A model generated the notes under the pieces. That model was not told the origin of the DNA. It did not search any database and worked only from the letters and a program-made list of their open reading frames with translations. A DNA stretch of 7,816 nt from Candidatus Latescibacterota bacterium (lineage in GTDB: Bacteria; Krumholzibacteriota; Krumholzibacteriia; WVZY01; JAKEHA01): the NCBI GenBank assembly GCA_022615275.1, contig JAKEHA010000337.1, positions 1 to 7,816 on the forward strand, read 5' to 3'. Below are positions 1 through 6,752 of the stretch, piece after piece. Position 1 is the stretch's first letter. Each line of letters begins with the position of its first letter. Made by a program: the position numbers and the translations under genes.

Positions 1-471
1 AGCCACCGAGTCGACCACGATCACGTCCAGCGCGCCGCTGCGGATCAACACTTCGGCGATCTCGAGCGCTTGCTCGCCCGTGTCGGGCTGCGAGATCAAG
101 AGATTGTCGATGTCGACGCCGATCTTCTTGGCGTAGCCGATGTCGAACGCGTGCTCGGCGTCGATGAACGCGGCCATGCCGCCCAGGCGCTGCGCGTTGG
201 CGACGATCGACGAGGTGAGCGTGGTCTTGCCCGATCCCTCGGGCCCGAACACCTCGATGATGCGGCCGCGCGGCACGCCGCCGACACCCAGCGCGAGGTC
301 GAGCGCAAGGCTGCCGGTCGGAATGACCTCGACCGGCACGATCGCGTGGTTGGCGCCTAGCCGCATGATCGATCCCTGGCCGAACTGCTTCTCGATCTGC
401 TGGACCGCCAGCTCGATCGCTTTGCCTTTTTCGTCGGCCGTGAGTCCCGTGGTTAATGACTTGGTTGACAT
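1..471 (-). CDS. recA: Recombinase RecA, N-terminal part (runs off the left edge)
   Basis: RecA is the cytoplasmic ATP-dependent recombinase that forms filaments on single-stranded DNA, performs strand exchange and triggers LexA self-cleavage. Only the first 157 residues are present, about 45% of the usual 340-350. Visible motifs are the Walker A loop GPEGSGKTT (residues 76-84), FIDAEHAFD (102-110) with the catalytic glutamate E106, the stretch DNLLISQPDTGEQALEI (122-138), and the Walker B motif VIVVDSVA (150-157). The ATG at 471 is chosen because AAGGGGG lies 5 bases upstream and the N-terminus aligns with other RecA proteins, with the polymerisation helix at about residues 15-33. The usual GPESSGKTT is GPEGSGKTT here. 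The gene lies 133 bases after thpR on the same strand and probably has its own promoter in that gap. The identification is certain. Confidence 0.99.
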   Translation of the reverse strand, partial: MSTKSLTTGLTADEKGKAIELAVQQIEKQFGQGSIMRLGANHAIVPVEVIPTGSLALDLALGVGGVPRGRIIEVFGPEGSGKTTLTSSIVANAQRLGGMAAFIDAEHAFDIGYAKKIGVDIDNLLISQPDTGEQALEIAEVLIRSGALDVIVVDSVA

Positions 472-604
472 CGTGTCCCCCTTGGACGTTACTCGAACGG
501 CTGGCCCTTCCCTTCCGCACCACTGCCCCGCGTCCAGCCGCTCGCGGGGAGCCTAAACTCGAACAATCTCATGACCCACGTGTGGGCGAATGCTAGCACG
601 CCCC
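472..604 (-). promoter_or_regulatory. recA leader/promoter region between thpR and recA
   Basis: These 133 non-coding bases separate thpR from recA, against 12-40 bases between the other genes of the cluster. On the minus strand the region contains TGCTAGCAT (plus 598-590), an extended -10-like element just after the thpR stop. It also has two copies of GTTCGAGT (plus 564-557 and 498-491), 66 bases apart, and the imperfect palindrome CCCACGTGTGGG (575-586). No consensus -35 box and no complete SOS box of the E. coli, Bacillus or alphaproteobacterial type was found. A dedicated recA promoter is plausible here, but its exact position is a guess. Confidence 0.4.
477..483 (-). promoter_or_regulatory. 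Shine-Dalgarno site of recA
   Basis: On the minus strand this reads AAGGGGG, 5 bases before the recA ATG. It is the strongest purine-rich site in the cluster. cinA and thpR have no comparable site, which suggests recA is translated independently and efficiently. Confidence 0.75.
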
Positions 605-1162
605 CTAGGGCAAGGCAAACCTTTTGACCGTCGAATAACGGGCGCCGGTACGCCCTAAACGGCTTTCCATGAGGTCGAAACTGGAAACGCGGGTGACGGG
701 GTGCGACAACGGGGCGACCGACGCGAAAGCGTCGGTCATGGACCGCGGCAACGGCTCCTTGATGCGAGCTACCGTGGCATGGGCGTGGAAGTCGCGCGCT
801 TCGCGCGCGACACCGATTGTTTGCTCGAGCGCGCGGTCGACGTCTTCGGCCAGCGCGGCAAGTTCTTCCCGGCCCATTTCCACCCCGTAAAAAAAGACCC
901 GCGGCGCGCGCAAATCCGGAAACGCGCCAAATTTTCCCAGTGTCACGTGGAACGCCGGGTGTCGCGCGCGCAACGCGTCGAGTGCAGAGACGATACTACC
1001 GAGTTCCGCGTCGCGCGCCTCGCCGATGAACTTGAGTGTCACGTGCCACGTCTCCGGGGCCGCCCACCGCCACGGCGGATCGGCGATGGGGAAATCGTCG
1101 AGCGCGGCACGAATCGCCGCGCGCACGGTGTCATCGAAGTTGACGGCGACGAAGAGGCGCAT
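605..1162 (-). CDS. thpR: RNA 2',3'-cyclic phosphodiesterase (2'-5' RNA ligase family)
   Basis: This 185-residue member of the 2H phosphoesterase superfamily matches the usual ThpR length (about 175-190). Such enzymes open 2',3'-cyclic phosphates on RNA ends and show 2'-5' RNA ligase activity in vitro; the cellular role is poorly defined. Both catalytic HxTx motifs are present: HVTL at residues 40-43 (within WHVTLKFIGE) and HATV at 128-131 (within FHAHATVARIK). The N-terminus MRLFVAVNF is typical and fixes the ATG at 1162. The same frame stays open upstream to 1810, but that part lies inside cinA and is not coding. The gene starts 23 bases after cinA. There is no clear Shine-Dalgarno site, and the gap holds a 5-bp inverted repeat (TTGGC-TAG-GCCAA, 1172-1184), so translation may be coupled to cinA. 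The next gene is recA. Confidence 0.95.
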   Translation of the reverse strand: MRLFVAVNFDDTVRAAIRAALDDFPIADPPWRWAAPETWHVTLKFIGEARDAELGSIVSALDALRARHPAFHVTLGKFGAFPDLRAPRVFFYGVEMGREELAALAEDVDRALEQTIGVAREARDFHAHATVARIKEPLPRSMTDAFASVAPLSHPVTRVSSFDLMESRLGRTGARYSTVKRFALP

Positions 1163-1185
1163 GGTATCGGCTTGGCTAGGCCAAA

Positions 1186-2445
1186 CTACTTCTCCGGCGT
1201 GCGCACGAGCCGGTCGTGCACGAGCCACATCGCCCCGTGCGCGGCGCGGTCGCGGATGGCCGCGCGGTCGCCGGGGTAGATCACGCGCTTGATCTGCGAG
1301 CCCCCGTCCCACGCGACGCCGATGAACACCAAGCCCACCGGCTTGTGCGGCGTGCCGCCCCCCGGGCCGGCGATGCCGGTGGTCGCGACGCCGTAGGTCG
1401 CGTTCGCGCGCCGGCGCGCGCCGTGCGCCATCTCGGTGCAGGTCTCTTCGCTCACCGCGCCGAATTGCTCGATGGTCTCGGCGCGCACGCCCAGAAAGGC
1501 GGTCTTGCTTTCGTTCGCGTACGCGACCGCGGAGGCGAGAAAGTAATCGCTCGAGCCCGCGTGCTCGGTCACCAGGCGCGCGATCGTGCCGCCCGTCAGC
1601 GACTCGGCGACGGCGAGGGTCTCCCTGCGCGCGCGCAGCGTCTCCCCCACCACCAGTGCGAGCGGTCGCGCGCCGCGCTCGTAGTACTTGGAACCCAGCA
1701 CCTCGGTCATCCGCTCGTGCACGCGCTGCGCTTCTGCGTCGAGCCGGTCGCGCGGGGCGTCGCGCTTCTCGGTCAGCACGACATCGACGCCGGCAATCGA
1801 CGGAACCCACGACACCGAATACGCGGTGAGCGCGAAGGTGGTCGGCTCGAGCATTTCGAACAGCTGCGACTCCGCGATGCCGACGGTACGCAGCGTTTCG
1901 ACGCGCAGCGGTTCGCGTCCGAACACTTGGAGGAGCTTCGGTAAGACCAGCGATTCCATCATGGGCTGGAGCTCGCGCGGCGGTCCCGGCAGCACGAACA
2001 CGTGCGCGCCGTCGGCTGCGAGCGCGAAGCCGGGTGCGGTGCCGAGCGAGTTGACCAGGATATCAGCACCGCGCGGGAAATGGGCCTGGCGACGGTTGGC
2101 CTCGGTGGCGGTGCGGCCGCGCGCGCTCATGAAGGCTTCGATCTCGCGCCACGCGTCCTCGCGAAACTCGAGTGGGGCGCCGATCGCTTCGGCCACCCCC
2201 TCGCGCGTCACGTCGTCGTCGGTGGGGCCGAGGCCGCCCGTGACGACGAGCACGCGCGTGCGCGGCAGCCGCTCGCGTACCTTGCTCGCGATGGCGGCGA
2301 CGTCGTCGCCCACCGCGTGGCATTCGTCGACGCGCGCGCCCGCGCGCTGCGCCACCTGCGCGACGAAGGCGAGGTGGGCGTCGCGGCGCTCGCCGCGCAA
2401 CAGCTCGTTGCCGAGCAAGAGAACTTCGACGTCGTGGCGCTGCAT
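1186..2445 (-). CDS. cinA: CinA: competence/damage-inducible protein, ADP-ribose pyrophosphatase plus NMN deamidase
   Basis: This 419-residue cytoplasmic protein has the full two-domain CinA layout. The N-terminal COG1058/MoCF-like domain (about 5-170) carries LLLGNELLRG (9-18), TGGLGPTDDD (69-78), GTAPGF (135-140) and LPGPPRE (152-158). In characterised CinA proteins this domain cleaves ADP-ribose. The C-terminal PncC domain (about 260-415) converts NMN to NaMN in pyridine nucleotide recycling. It shows AESLTGG (280-286, likely catalytic S282), YANESK (309-314, likely catalytic K314), GAVSEET (329-335) and TTGIAGPGGGTPHKPVG (355-371). The common Cys of AESCTGG is Leu here; the Ser and Lys are kept, so activity is expected. 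The ATG at 2445 gives the standard N-terminus, lies 15 bases after the upstream gene and has no clear Shine-Dalgarno site, which suggests coupled translation. The gene sits two before recA; cinA and recA are co-transcribed in Streptococcus pneumoniae. Confidence 0.98.
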   Translation of the reverse strand: MQRHDVEVLLLGNELLRGERRDAHLAFVAQVAQRAGARVDECHAVGDDVAAIASKVRERLPRTRVLVVTGGLGPTDDDVTREGVAEAIGAPLEFREDAWREIEAFMSARGRTATEANRRQAHFPRGADILVNSLGTAPGFALAADGAHVFVLPGPPRELQPMMESLVLPKLLQVFGREPLRVETLRTVGIAESQLFEMLEPTTFALTAYSVSWVPSIAGVDVVLTEKRDAPRDRLDAEAQRVHERMTEVLGSKYYERGARPLALVVGETLRARRETLAVAESLTGGTIARLVTEHAGSSDYFLASAVAYANESKTAFLGVRAETIEQFGAVSEETCTEMAHGARRRANATYGVATTGIAGPGGGTPHKPVGLVFIGVAWDGGSQIKRVIYPGDRAAIRDRAAHGAMWLVHDRLVRTPEK

Positions 2446-2460
2446 GCCGACAAGACGCCG

Positions 2461-2862
2461 CTACTCGGCGTTCCTTTCTTCCTCCAGCCATGCCATCGCG
2501 TCCTGCATGGAGCGAAACACACGCACCTCTTTTGTGCTGCGCTCGTCGAGGGCGCGGTAGGTTCCGTACATGCGCGCCAGGCCGTACGCGAAGTCGCCGG
2601 GGGCGACGATCGCGAAGCGCGAGGACGTCACCGCGTCCATTTCGGCCGATAACTCGGCCAGCGCGCGCATGCGCTCGCCGGACGGCGTGGGCAGATCGAC
2701 GTGCTCGACGTAGGTCATGTCGACGATCTCGTCGAAGCCGGCGATTTCAGGATGCGTCCACACGTTGCGCTGGTAACCGAATACGTCGTGTTCGGTGAGC
2801 GTCCCGTGCACGGTCGCCACCACGCGGCGCAAATGGACTTCGATCACGTACTCGATGGGCAT
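2461..2862 (-). CDS. STAS/SpoIIAA-like (SEC14-type) domain protein, function unknown
   Basis: This is a soluble 133-residue protein without signal peptide or membrane segment. It begins MPIEYVIE, followed by alternating strands and helices: RRVVATVHGTLT (12-23), a helix around HDVFGYQRNVW (25-35), a strand at EIVDMTYVEHVD (45-56), RFAIVAPGDFAYGLARMY (82-99) and the closing EVRVFRSMQDAMAWL (112-126). This pattern resembles the small SpoIIAA-like/STAS proteins found widely in environmental bacteria, whose partners and ligands are mostly unknown. I recognise the fold but not a function. Start ATG at 2862 has AGGAG 10 bases upstream. It lies 40 bases after pgpA and 15 before cinA on the same strand. 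The serine phosphorylated in anti-anti-sigma factors is not evident, so a partner-switch role is not supported. Confidence 0.85.
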   Translation of the reverse strand: MPIEYVIEVHLRRVVATVHGTLTEHDVFGYQRNVWTHPEIAGFDEIVDMTYVEHVDLPTPSGERMRALAELSAEMDAVTSSRFAIVAPGDFAYGLARMYGTYRALDERSTKEVRVFRSMQDAMAWLEEERNAE

Positions 2863-2889
2863 AGAGGGCGCGCTCCTGCGCGCGTCGTC

Positions 2890-2898
2890 ATTCTATCA
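2890..2898 (-). promoter_or_regulatory. Candidate extended -10 element before the STAS-like gene
   Basis: The minus strand reads TGATAGAAT (TGn plus TAGAAT) in the 40-base gap after pgpA, about 28 bases before the ATG at 2862. No -35 hexamer is recognisable. It could be an internal promoter for the STAS-cinA-thpR part of the cluster. It overlaps an AT-rich island in otherwise GC-rich DNA, so chance is possible. Confidence 0.25.
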
Positions 2899-2902
2899 CG
2901 CT

Positions 2903-3406
2903 TCAGGGAAGGAAGCGCCCGAGCGCGGGAGTGAGCGCGGACGCGGCCGCCATTACGACGCGCGCGTACACGCCCGCGAGACCGTCGTCGGCCACGACAC
3001 CCCAGCCGCCCGGCAGACTTTGGAGTCGGTGGATCGGGTAGGGCTTCCAGATGTCGAAGAGACGAAACAGGACGAAGGCGGCGGCGACTCCCGCGAGCGT
3101 GGGCTCCGCGCCCACCAGCACCACCTGGATTCCCACCACCTCGTCGATCACCACGCAGCCCGGGTCCTTGCCGCGCGCGCGCTCGACCCGGGTCGCGGCC
3201 GGAATCGACACCAGCACGGTCACGATCAAGACCGCCCAGTGCGCGAGCCACTGGCCGCCGGGAACCAGCCAATAGACGATGAGAAACACCGCGGTCGCGA
3301 AGGTGGCGGGCGCGAACGGAAAGAAGCCCGTGTAGAGAAAGGTCGCGACGAGAGTGGCGAGGGCGTTCACGCGCTCAAGATACCCCGAGTGGGCGCCGAT
3401 TGACAA
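2903..3406 (-). CDS. pgpA: Phosphatidylglycerophosphatase A
   Basis: PgpA is an inner-membrane phosphatase that dephosphorylates phosphatidylglycerol phosphate to phosphatidylglycerol, the precursor of cardiolipin. The 167-residue protein fits the family length (about 155-172) and has several hydrophobic helices (about 13-29, 38-49, 53-71, 92-117, 143-158). Family motifs are VVIDEVVG (85-92), FVLFRLFDIWKPYPI (111-125) and GVVADDGLAGVYA (136-148), whose acidic residues D88, E89, D118, D140 and D141 are the likely metal and phosphate ligands. The N-terminal PxAPGTxGS signature is altered to PFAPATFATA (30-39). The coordinates use a TTG start at 3406, 12 bases after the DUF748 gene. A GTG at 3370 would give a 155-residue protein beginning at V13 and is equally possible; neither has a strong Shine-Dalgarno site. 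The next gene starts 40 bases downstream. Confidence 0.94.
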   Translation of the reverse strand: MSIGAHSGYLERVNALATLVATFLYTGFFPFAPATFATAVFLIVYWLVPGGQWLAHWAVLIVTVLVSIPAATRVERARGKDPGCVVIDEVVGIQVVLVGAEPTLAGVAAAFVLFRLFDIWKPYPIHRLQSLPGGWGVVADDGLAGVYARVVMAAASALTPALGRFLP

Positions 3407-3418
3407 CGACTCACGACG

Positions 3419-5806
3419 CTATTCCGACGCGTCGAGCCCGAGTTTGCACCGCACCCAGTCCTCGTCGTCGTCGTGGACGTCGTTCTCGGACAGAACCACG
3501 CGCTCGGGGGCGATGGTCTGCATCTCGATCATGTAACCGCGGATCGCGTTGGAGCGCGATGCCGCCAGTTGCACGAGTTCGCCGTCGGCGACCGGCTGGG
3601 CCGCGGTCAATTCGTCGCGCATGGCACCCATGTACGACGCCATGTTGAGGCTGGGCGCCGCCGCGGCGGGGTCGGTCGGCGTCGCGCCCGGCGCGGCCGC
3701 AGGAACTTGGGTGTGCGACGTCCGCAACGTCGCGAGCTTCTCGGCGCCGAACGCTTCCGTGTACATCGCCTCCAGAATCGCTTGCATCCGCCCGCTCGAC
3801 GGGTCGCCCTTGATCGCGTCGACGGCCGACGAGTCGCCGCCCGCCGCCGCGAGCAAGCGCTCCTCGAGCTGCGCGTCGAAGCGCTGGGCGCGGATGGCGT
3901 CGGCGTCCGCGCGCTTGTCGTAAGCGCCGTGGACTTGCAGCGTCAGTGCGGGTCGCTCCTTGAGCGCCTTGGCGAGGTTGCCGAGTCGTTCGTGCTGCGG
4001 CGGCGTCAGGTTATTGCGCCCCGGCTCGAACTCGACGAATTCCATCTCGTCGCCGCCGATGCCGATCAGGTTGCCGAGGAAGCGAAACGGCGCCGTCGTC
4101 ACCTTGATGATCACCTTCTTCAACGCCTGCCAGATCAACGACGCGGTATTCACCTTGGGGTCGTTCAAATCGCCGGCCACTTCCAGATCGAGGTCGATGT
4201 TGCCGTTGGAATCCTTGAGCAGTGCCACCGCGAGCTTGACGGGAAGGTTGGTAGCGTCCGGGCTCTCGATCTTCTCGCCCAGCGTGAGCTTCTCCAGCAA
4301 GATTTCGTTGTCGCCCTTCATCTGCGCGTTCTGGATGTCGTACTCGAGACCGAGCGAGAGCTTGCCCTTCTTGATCCGGTAGCCCGCGAACTTCCCCGAG
4401 TACGGCGTGAGATCGGTCAGCTCGATGTTGCGGAACGCCACCGTGATGTCGGTGAAGGCGATGGGATCGAACGCGTTGATGTACCCGGTGGCTTTGGCGA
4501 AGCCGTGCTCGTCCACGGTTCCTTCCACGAGAATCTTGGACCCGGCCGCGTTGTCCGGCGAAAGCGCGGTGACCTCGCCCTTGACCGAATGCACGCGTGT
4601 CGCGAACGGCAGTGGGAGACTCAAATCCGAGAAGTCGACCTCGCCGCCGTCGATGCGAATGCGCCCGATGGTGATATCGGGCACGGGCGGCTCGGCGCTC
4701 GCGGCGGCTTCGCTCGGCGCCGCGCCCGGCGCCGCAGGCACGGAATCCGCGAGCGCCCGCGCGGGCGCGAAGACGTCGTTGACGTTGAAGCCCTGATCCT
4801 CCGCGATCGCGATGCGCGCGTAGATGCCTTCGATGCCGATCTCTTCGATGCGCGCGCCCGGCGGGAGCGACTGCGCCTGCGCGTTGAGAATGGCCAGGCG
4901 CTCGAAGCCGAAGAAGTCCTGCTTCTTGAGCGTGTCGTACATGGCGAGATCGTCCGCCACGAAGTCGCCCTCGAACGTGACGTCGGGCTGCCCTCCCGGC
5001 GGCGTGTGGGCGTGCACATCGCCGTGCAGGTTGACCTTGCCGTTCTTGATCTCGAGGTACGCGTAGCGGGCCAGATACGGGTTGGCGGGTGTGATTGCGA
5101 GACTATCGATGTCGAGCCGCGCGTGCACGACGCCGTCGAGCGGCATGGCGAAGCCCTCCGCGCGCACGCTTCCGCCCGCGCGGGAGAGGAGCCGGGCGGT
5201 GAACTGGGCCGTGTCGCCGGCTTGCGTGAAGAAGCTCGTCATGTGCACGTCGACGCTGTCGACGGCCACGTGGGCGTTCACGGTGGCGTCGTCGAGCGTC
5301 GCCGCCAGGTCGCTGATCTCCAGCCGATCGACGCGGATCAGGAACGGCTCGGACGGTTCCTTGGCGGCGACGGCGGTGGTATCGGGAACCAGGTCAAGCA
5401 GGTTCATCGTGTTGTCCTCGCGCACGCGCACCGCGAGCGTGGGCGAAAGCGCGCGCACTTCGTCGAACGCGAGGATGTGCTTGCGCAAGGGCCAGGGCGA
5501 AAAGTTCACGTGGATTTCCTGGCAAGTGGTCAAGGTGTCGCCGCGCCGGCCCTGGAGCACCAAACCGCCCACCATGGCATTGAAGGTGTACGGGTTGAAG
5601 CGGACCTTCTGGACCGAGGCCTCGCACCCGAGGGCCCTGCGGACTTGAATCGGGATTTGGTGTTTCGCGACCAGCGGTACGATCAGGAAACCGGCGATCG
5701 TGTAGACCGCCGCCACGGTGACGATCCAAAAGCGCCAATCGCGCAGCAGTCGGGGCAGGCGCGGGCGTCGGGGGCCGGATTCGATGCGAGGTTGGTTCGC
5801 GTTCAT
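3419..5806 (-). CDS. DUF748 domain, AsmA-like envelope protein
   Basis: This 795-residue protein has a basic cytoplasmic N-terminus rich in Arg and Pro (7-25), one membrane anchor (about 27-47), then a long, probably periplasmic region of repeated beta-strand segments typical of AsmA-like proteins. The DUF748 signature lies at about 518-600: NLPVKLAVALLKDSNGNIDL, then GDLNDPKV, TAPFRFLGNLIG and FEPGRNNL. A tail with LTLQVHGAYDKRADADAIRA (621-640) and LVQLAASRSNAIRGYM (745-760) follows, as is usual in the family. Two Ala/Pro-rich linkers lie at 357-375 and 701-718. AsmA-like proteins such as TamB, YhdP and YdbH are implicated in moving phospholipids to the outer membrane, but DUF748 members are less well studied. 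The ATG at 5806 directly precedes the anchor. The frame stays open to 6019 but would overlap the divergent transporter gene. It appears to lead the minus-strand cluster, with pgpA 12 bases downstream. Confidence 0.93.
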   Translation of the reverse strand: MNANQPRIESGPRRPRLPRLLRDWRFWIVTVAAVYTIAGFLIVPLVAKHQIPIQVRRALGCEASVQKVRFNPYTFNAMVGGLVLQGRRGDTLTTCQEIHVNFSPWPLRKHILAFDEVRALSPTLAVRVREDNTMNLLDLVPDTTAVAAKEPSEPFLIRVDRLEISDLAATLDDATVNAHVAVDSVDVHMTSFFTQAGDTAQFTARLLSRAGGSVRAEGFAMPLDGVVHARLDIDSLAITPANPYLARYAYLEIKNGKVNLHGDVHAHTPPGGQPDVTFEGDFVADDLAMYDTLKKQDFFGFERLAILNAQAQSLPPGARIEEIGIEGIYARIAIAEDQGFNVNDVFAPARALADSVPAAPGAAPSEAAASAEPPVPDITIGRIRIDGGEVDFSDLSLPLPFATRVHSVKGEVTALSPDNAAGSKILVEGTVDEHGFAKATGYINAFDPIAFTDITVAFRNIELTDLTPYSGKFAGYRIKKGKLSLGLEYDIQNAQMKGDNEILLEKLTLGEKIESPDATNLPVKLAVALLKDSNGNIDLDLEVAGDLNDPKVNTASLIWQALKKVIIKVTTAPFRFLGNLIGIGGDEMEFVEFEPGRNNLTPPQHERLGNLAKALKERPALTLQVHGAYDKRADADAIRAQRFDAQLEERLLAAAGGDSSAVDAIKGDPSSGRMQAILEAMYTEAFGAEKLATLRTSHTQVPAAAPGATPTDPAAAAPSLNMASYMGAMRDELTAAQPVADGELVQLAASRSNAIRGYMIEMQTIAPERVVLSENDVHDDDEDWVRCKLGLDASE

Positions 5807-5839
5807 GACAGTGATTCCGCGCGCCGGGGCGTGAGTCGA

Positions 5840-5848
5840 ATGATAGCA
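5840..5848 (-). promoter_or_regulatory. Candidate extended -10 promoter of the DUF748-led cluster
   Basis: The minus strand reads TGCTATCAT inside the 79-base divergent region, one base away from the extended consensus TGnTATAAT and about 33 bases before the DUF748 ATG. There is no -35 hexamer at 17 bases, where the sequence is TCCCGG. The wider string GTGCTATCATTCG is almost the same as GTGCTAGCATTCG upstream of recA. Confidence 0.4.
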
Positions 5849-5885
5849 CTTTTCCGCGCCCGCCGGGAGCGCGTACCCTGCCCGC

Positions 5886-6752
5886 ATGGCCGCCGTCCCC
5901 CACACGCGACGCGTCGTCGCAGCCACGGTCGTGGCCATGGTCGCGTTTGCGTCCAATTCGATCCTGTGCCGTCTCGCACTGGCAGAGGCCAGCATCGATC
6001 CCGCGAGTTTCACGGGCATTCGCGTCGCGTCGGGTGCCGTGATGTTGGCGCTGATCGTCGCGGCGTCGAAGCGCGGGGGCCGCGCGGCGGCCCCGCCCTC
6101 GCGCGCGGGATGGATCAGCGCGTTCTTCCTCTTCTTGTATGCGATCGCGTTTTCGTGGAGCTACGTTACCTTGAGCGCCGGCACGGGCGCGCTCATCTTG
6201 TTCGGGTGCGTGCAGGCCACCATGTGGCTCACGGCGTGGTGGTCCGGAGTGCGCCCGCGCTGGGTCGAGTGGCTCGGTCTGACACTCGCGCTCGCGGGTC
6301 TGGTGTACCTCGTGCGGCCGGGGATTGCGGCCCCGTCGCCCGCGGGCGCCGCGCTAATGGCCGGGGCCGGCGTGTCCTGGGGAGTCTATTCGCTGCGCGG
6401 GCGCGGGTCGCCCGATCCGCTCTCCGACACCGCGCGCAACTTCCTGTGCGCGGTTCCCTTCGCGGCGTTCGCGTGCGTGCTCGCGGTCACTCGCGCGCAC
6501 GCGGAGCGGGACGGCGTCGTATATGCAATCGTCTCGGGCGCACTGTCGTCGGGTGTGGGCTACGTGATCTGGTACACGGCATTGCGGGGACTGTCGGCGA
6601 CGCGGGCCGCGACCGTGCAGCTCTCGGTGCCGGTGATCGCGGCGCTGGGCGGGGTGATCTTCCTCGGCGAGACGTTCTCGTTGCGACTCGCGCTGGCGGC
6701 GGTCATGATCCTGGGCGGGATCGCGCTGGCACTGGCGACGCACCGGCGATAG
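5886..6752 (+). CDS. EamA/DMT-superfamily transporter, ten predicted helices
   Basis: This 288-residue inner-membrane protein has the drug/metabolite transporter length and two EamA repeats of five helices each (about 10-143 and 153-284). Predicted helices lie near 10-30, 42-60, 76-93, 98-117, 128-144, 153-170, 185-202, 211-229, 239-260 and 266-284. The end of the second repeat carries the family pattern ALRGLSATRAATVQLSVPVI followed by an LGE at 260-262 before the last helix. Relatives export metabolites, amino acids or drugs, and the substrate cannot be told from sequence. The ATG at 5886 precedes the first helix directly; no strong Shine-Dalgarno site is seen (GGGAGC at 5864-5869 is too far upstream). 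It is transcribed away from the DUF748 gene and followed by 155 non-coding bases, so it is probably a single-gene unit. Confidence 0.95.
   Translation: MAAVPHTRRVVAATVVAMVAFASNSILCRLALAEASIDPASFTGIRVASGAVMLALIVAASKRGGRAAAPPSRAGWISAFFLFLYAIAFSWSYVTLSAGTGALILFGCVQATMWLTAWWSGVRPRWVEWLGLTLALAGLVYLVRPGIAAPSPAGAALMAGAGVSWGVYSLRGRGSPDPLSDTARNFLCAVPFAAFACVLAVTRAHAERDGVVYAIVSGALSSGVGYVIWYTALRGLSATRAATVQLSVPVIAALGGVIFLGETFSLRLALAAVMILGGIALALATHRR

Noticed and set aside
584..603. Possible terminator after thpR (GGGCG...CGCCC)
   Set aside because: The stem is 5 bp with a 10-base loop and has no T-run in the direction of transcription, so it is not a convincing intrinsic terminator.
472..604. Canonical SOS box upstream of recA
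   Set aside because: I looked for CTG-N10-CAG, GAAC-N4-GTTC and GTTC-N7-GTTC arrangements and found only isolated GTTC half-sites.
1163..1810. N-terminal extension of the thpR frame
   Set aside because: This part is out of frame inside the well-supported cinA gene and is Arg-rich nonsense. ThpR proteins begin at MRLFVAVNF.
1216..1944. 242-codon plus-strand frame opposite cinA
   Set aside because: It is antisense to cinA with Arg/Ala/His-rich composition and no domain pattern.
5807..6019. N-terminal extension of the DUF748 frame
   Set aside because: The extra 71 codons would overlap the divergent transporter gene and precede the basic-anchor N-terminus normal for the family, so the ATG at 5806 is preferred.
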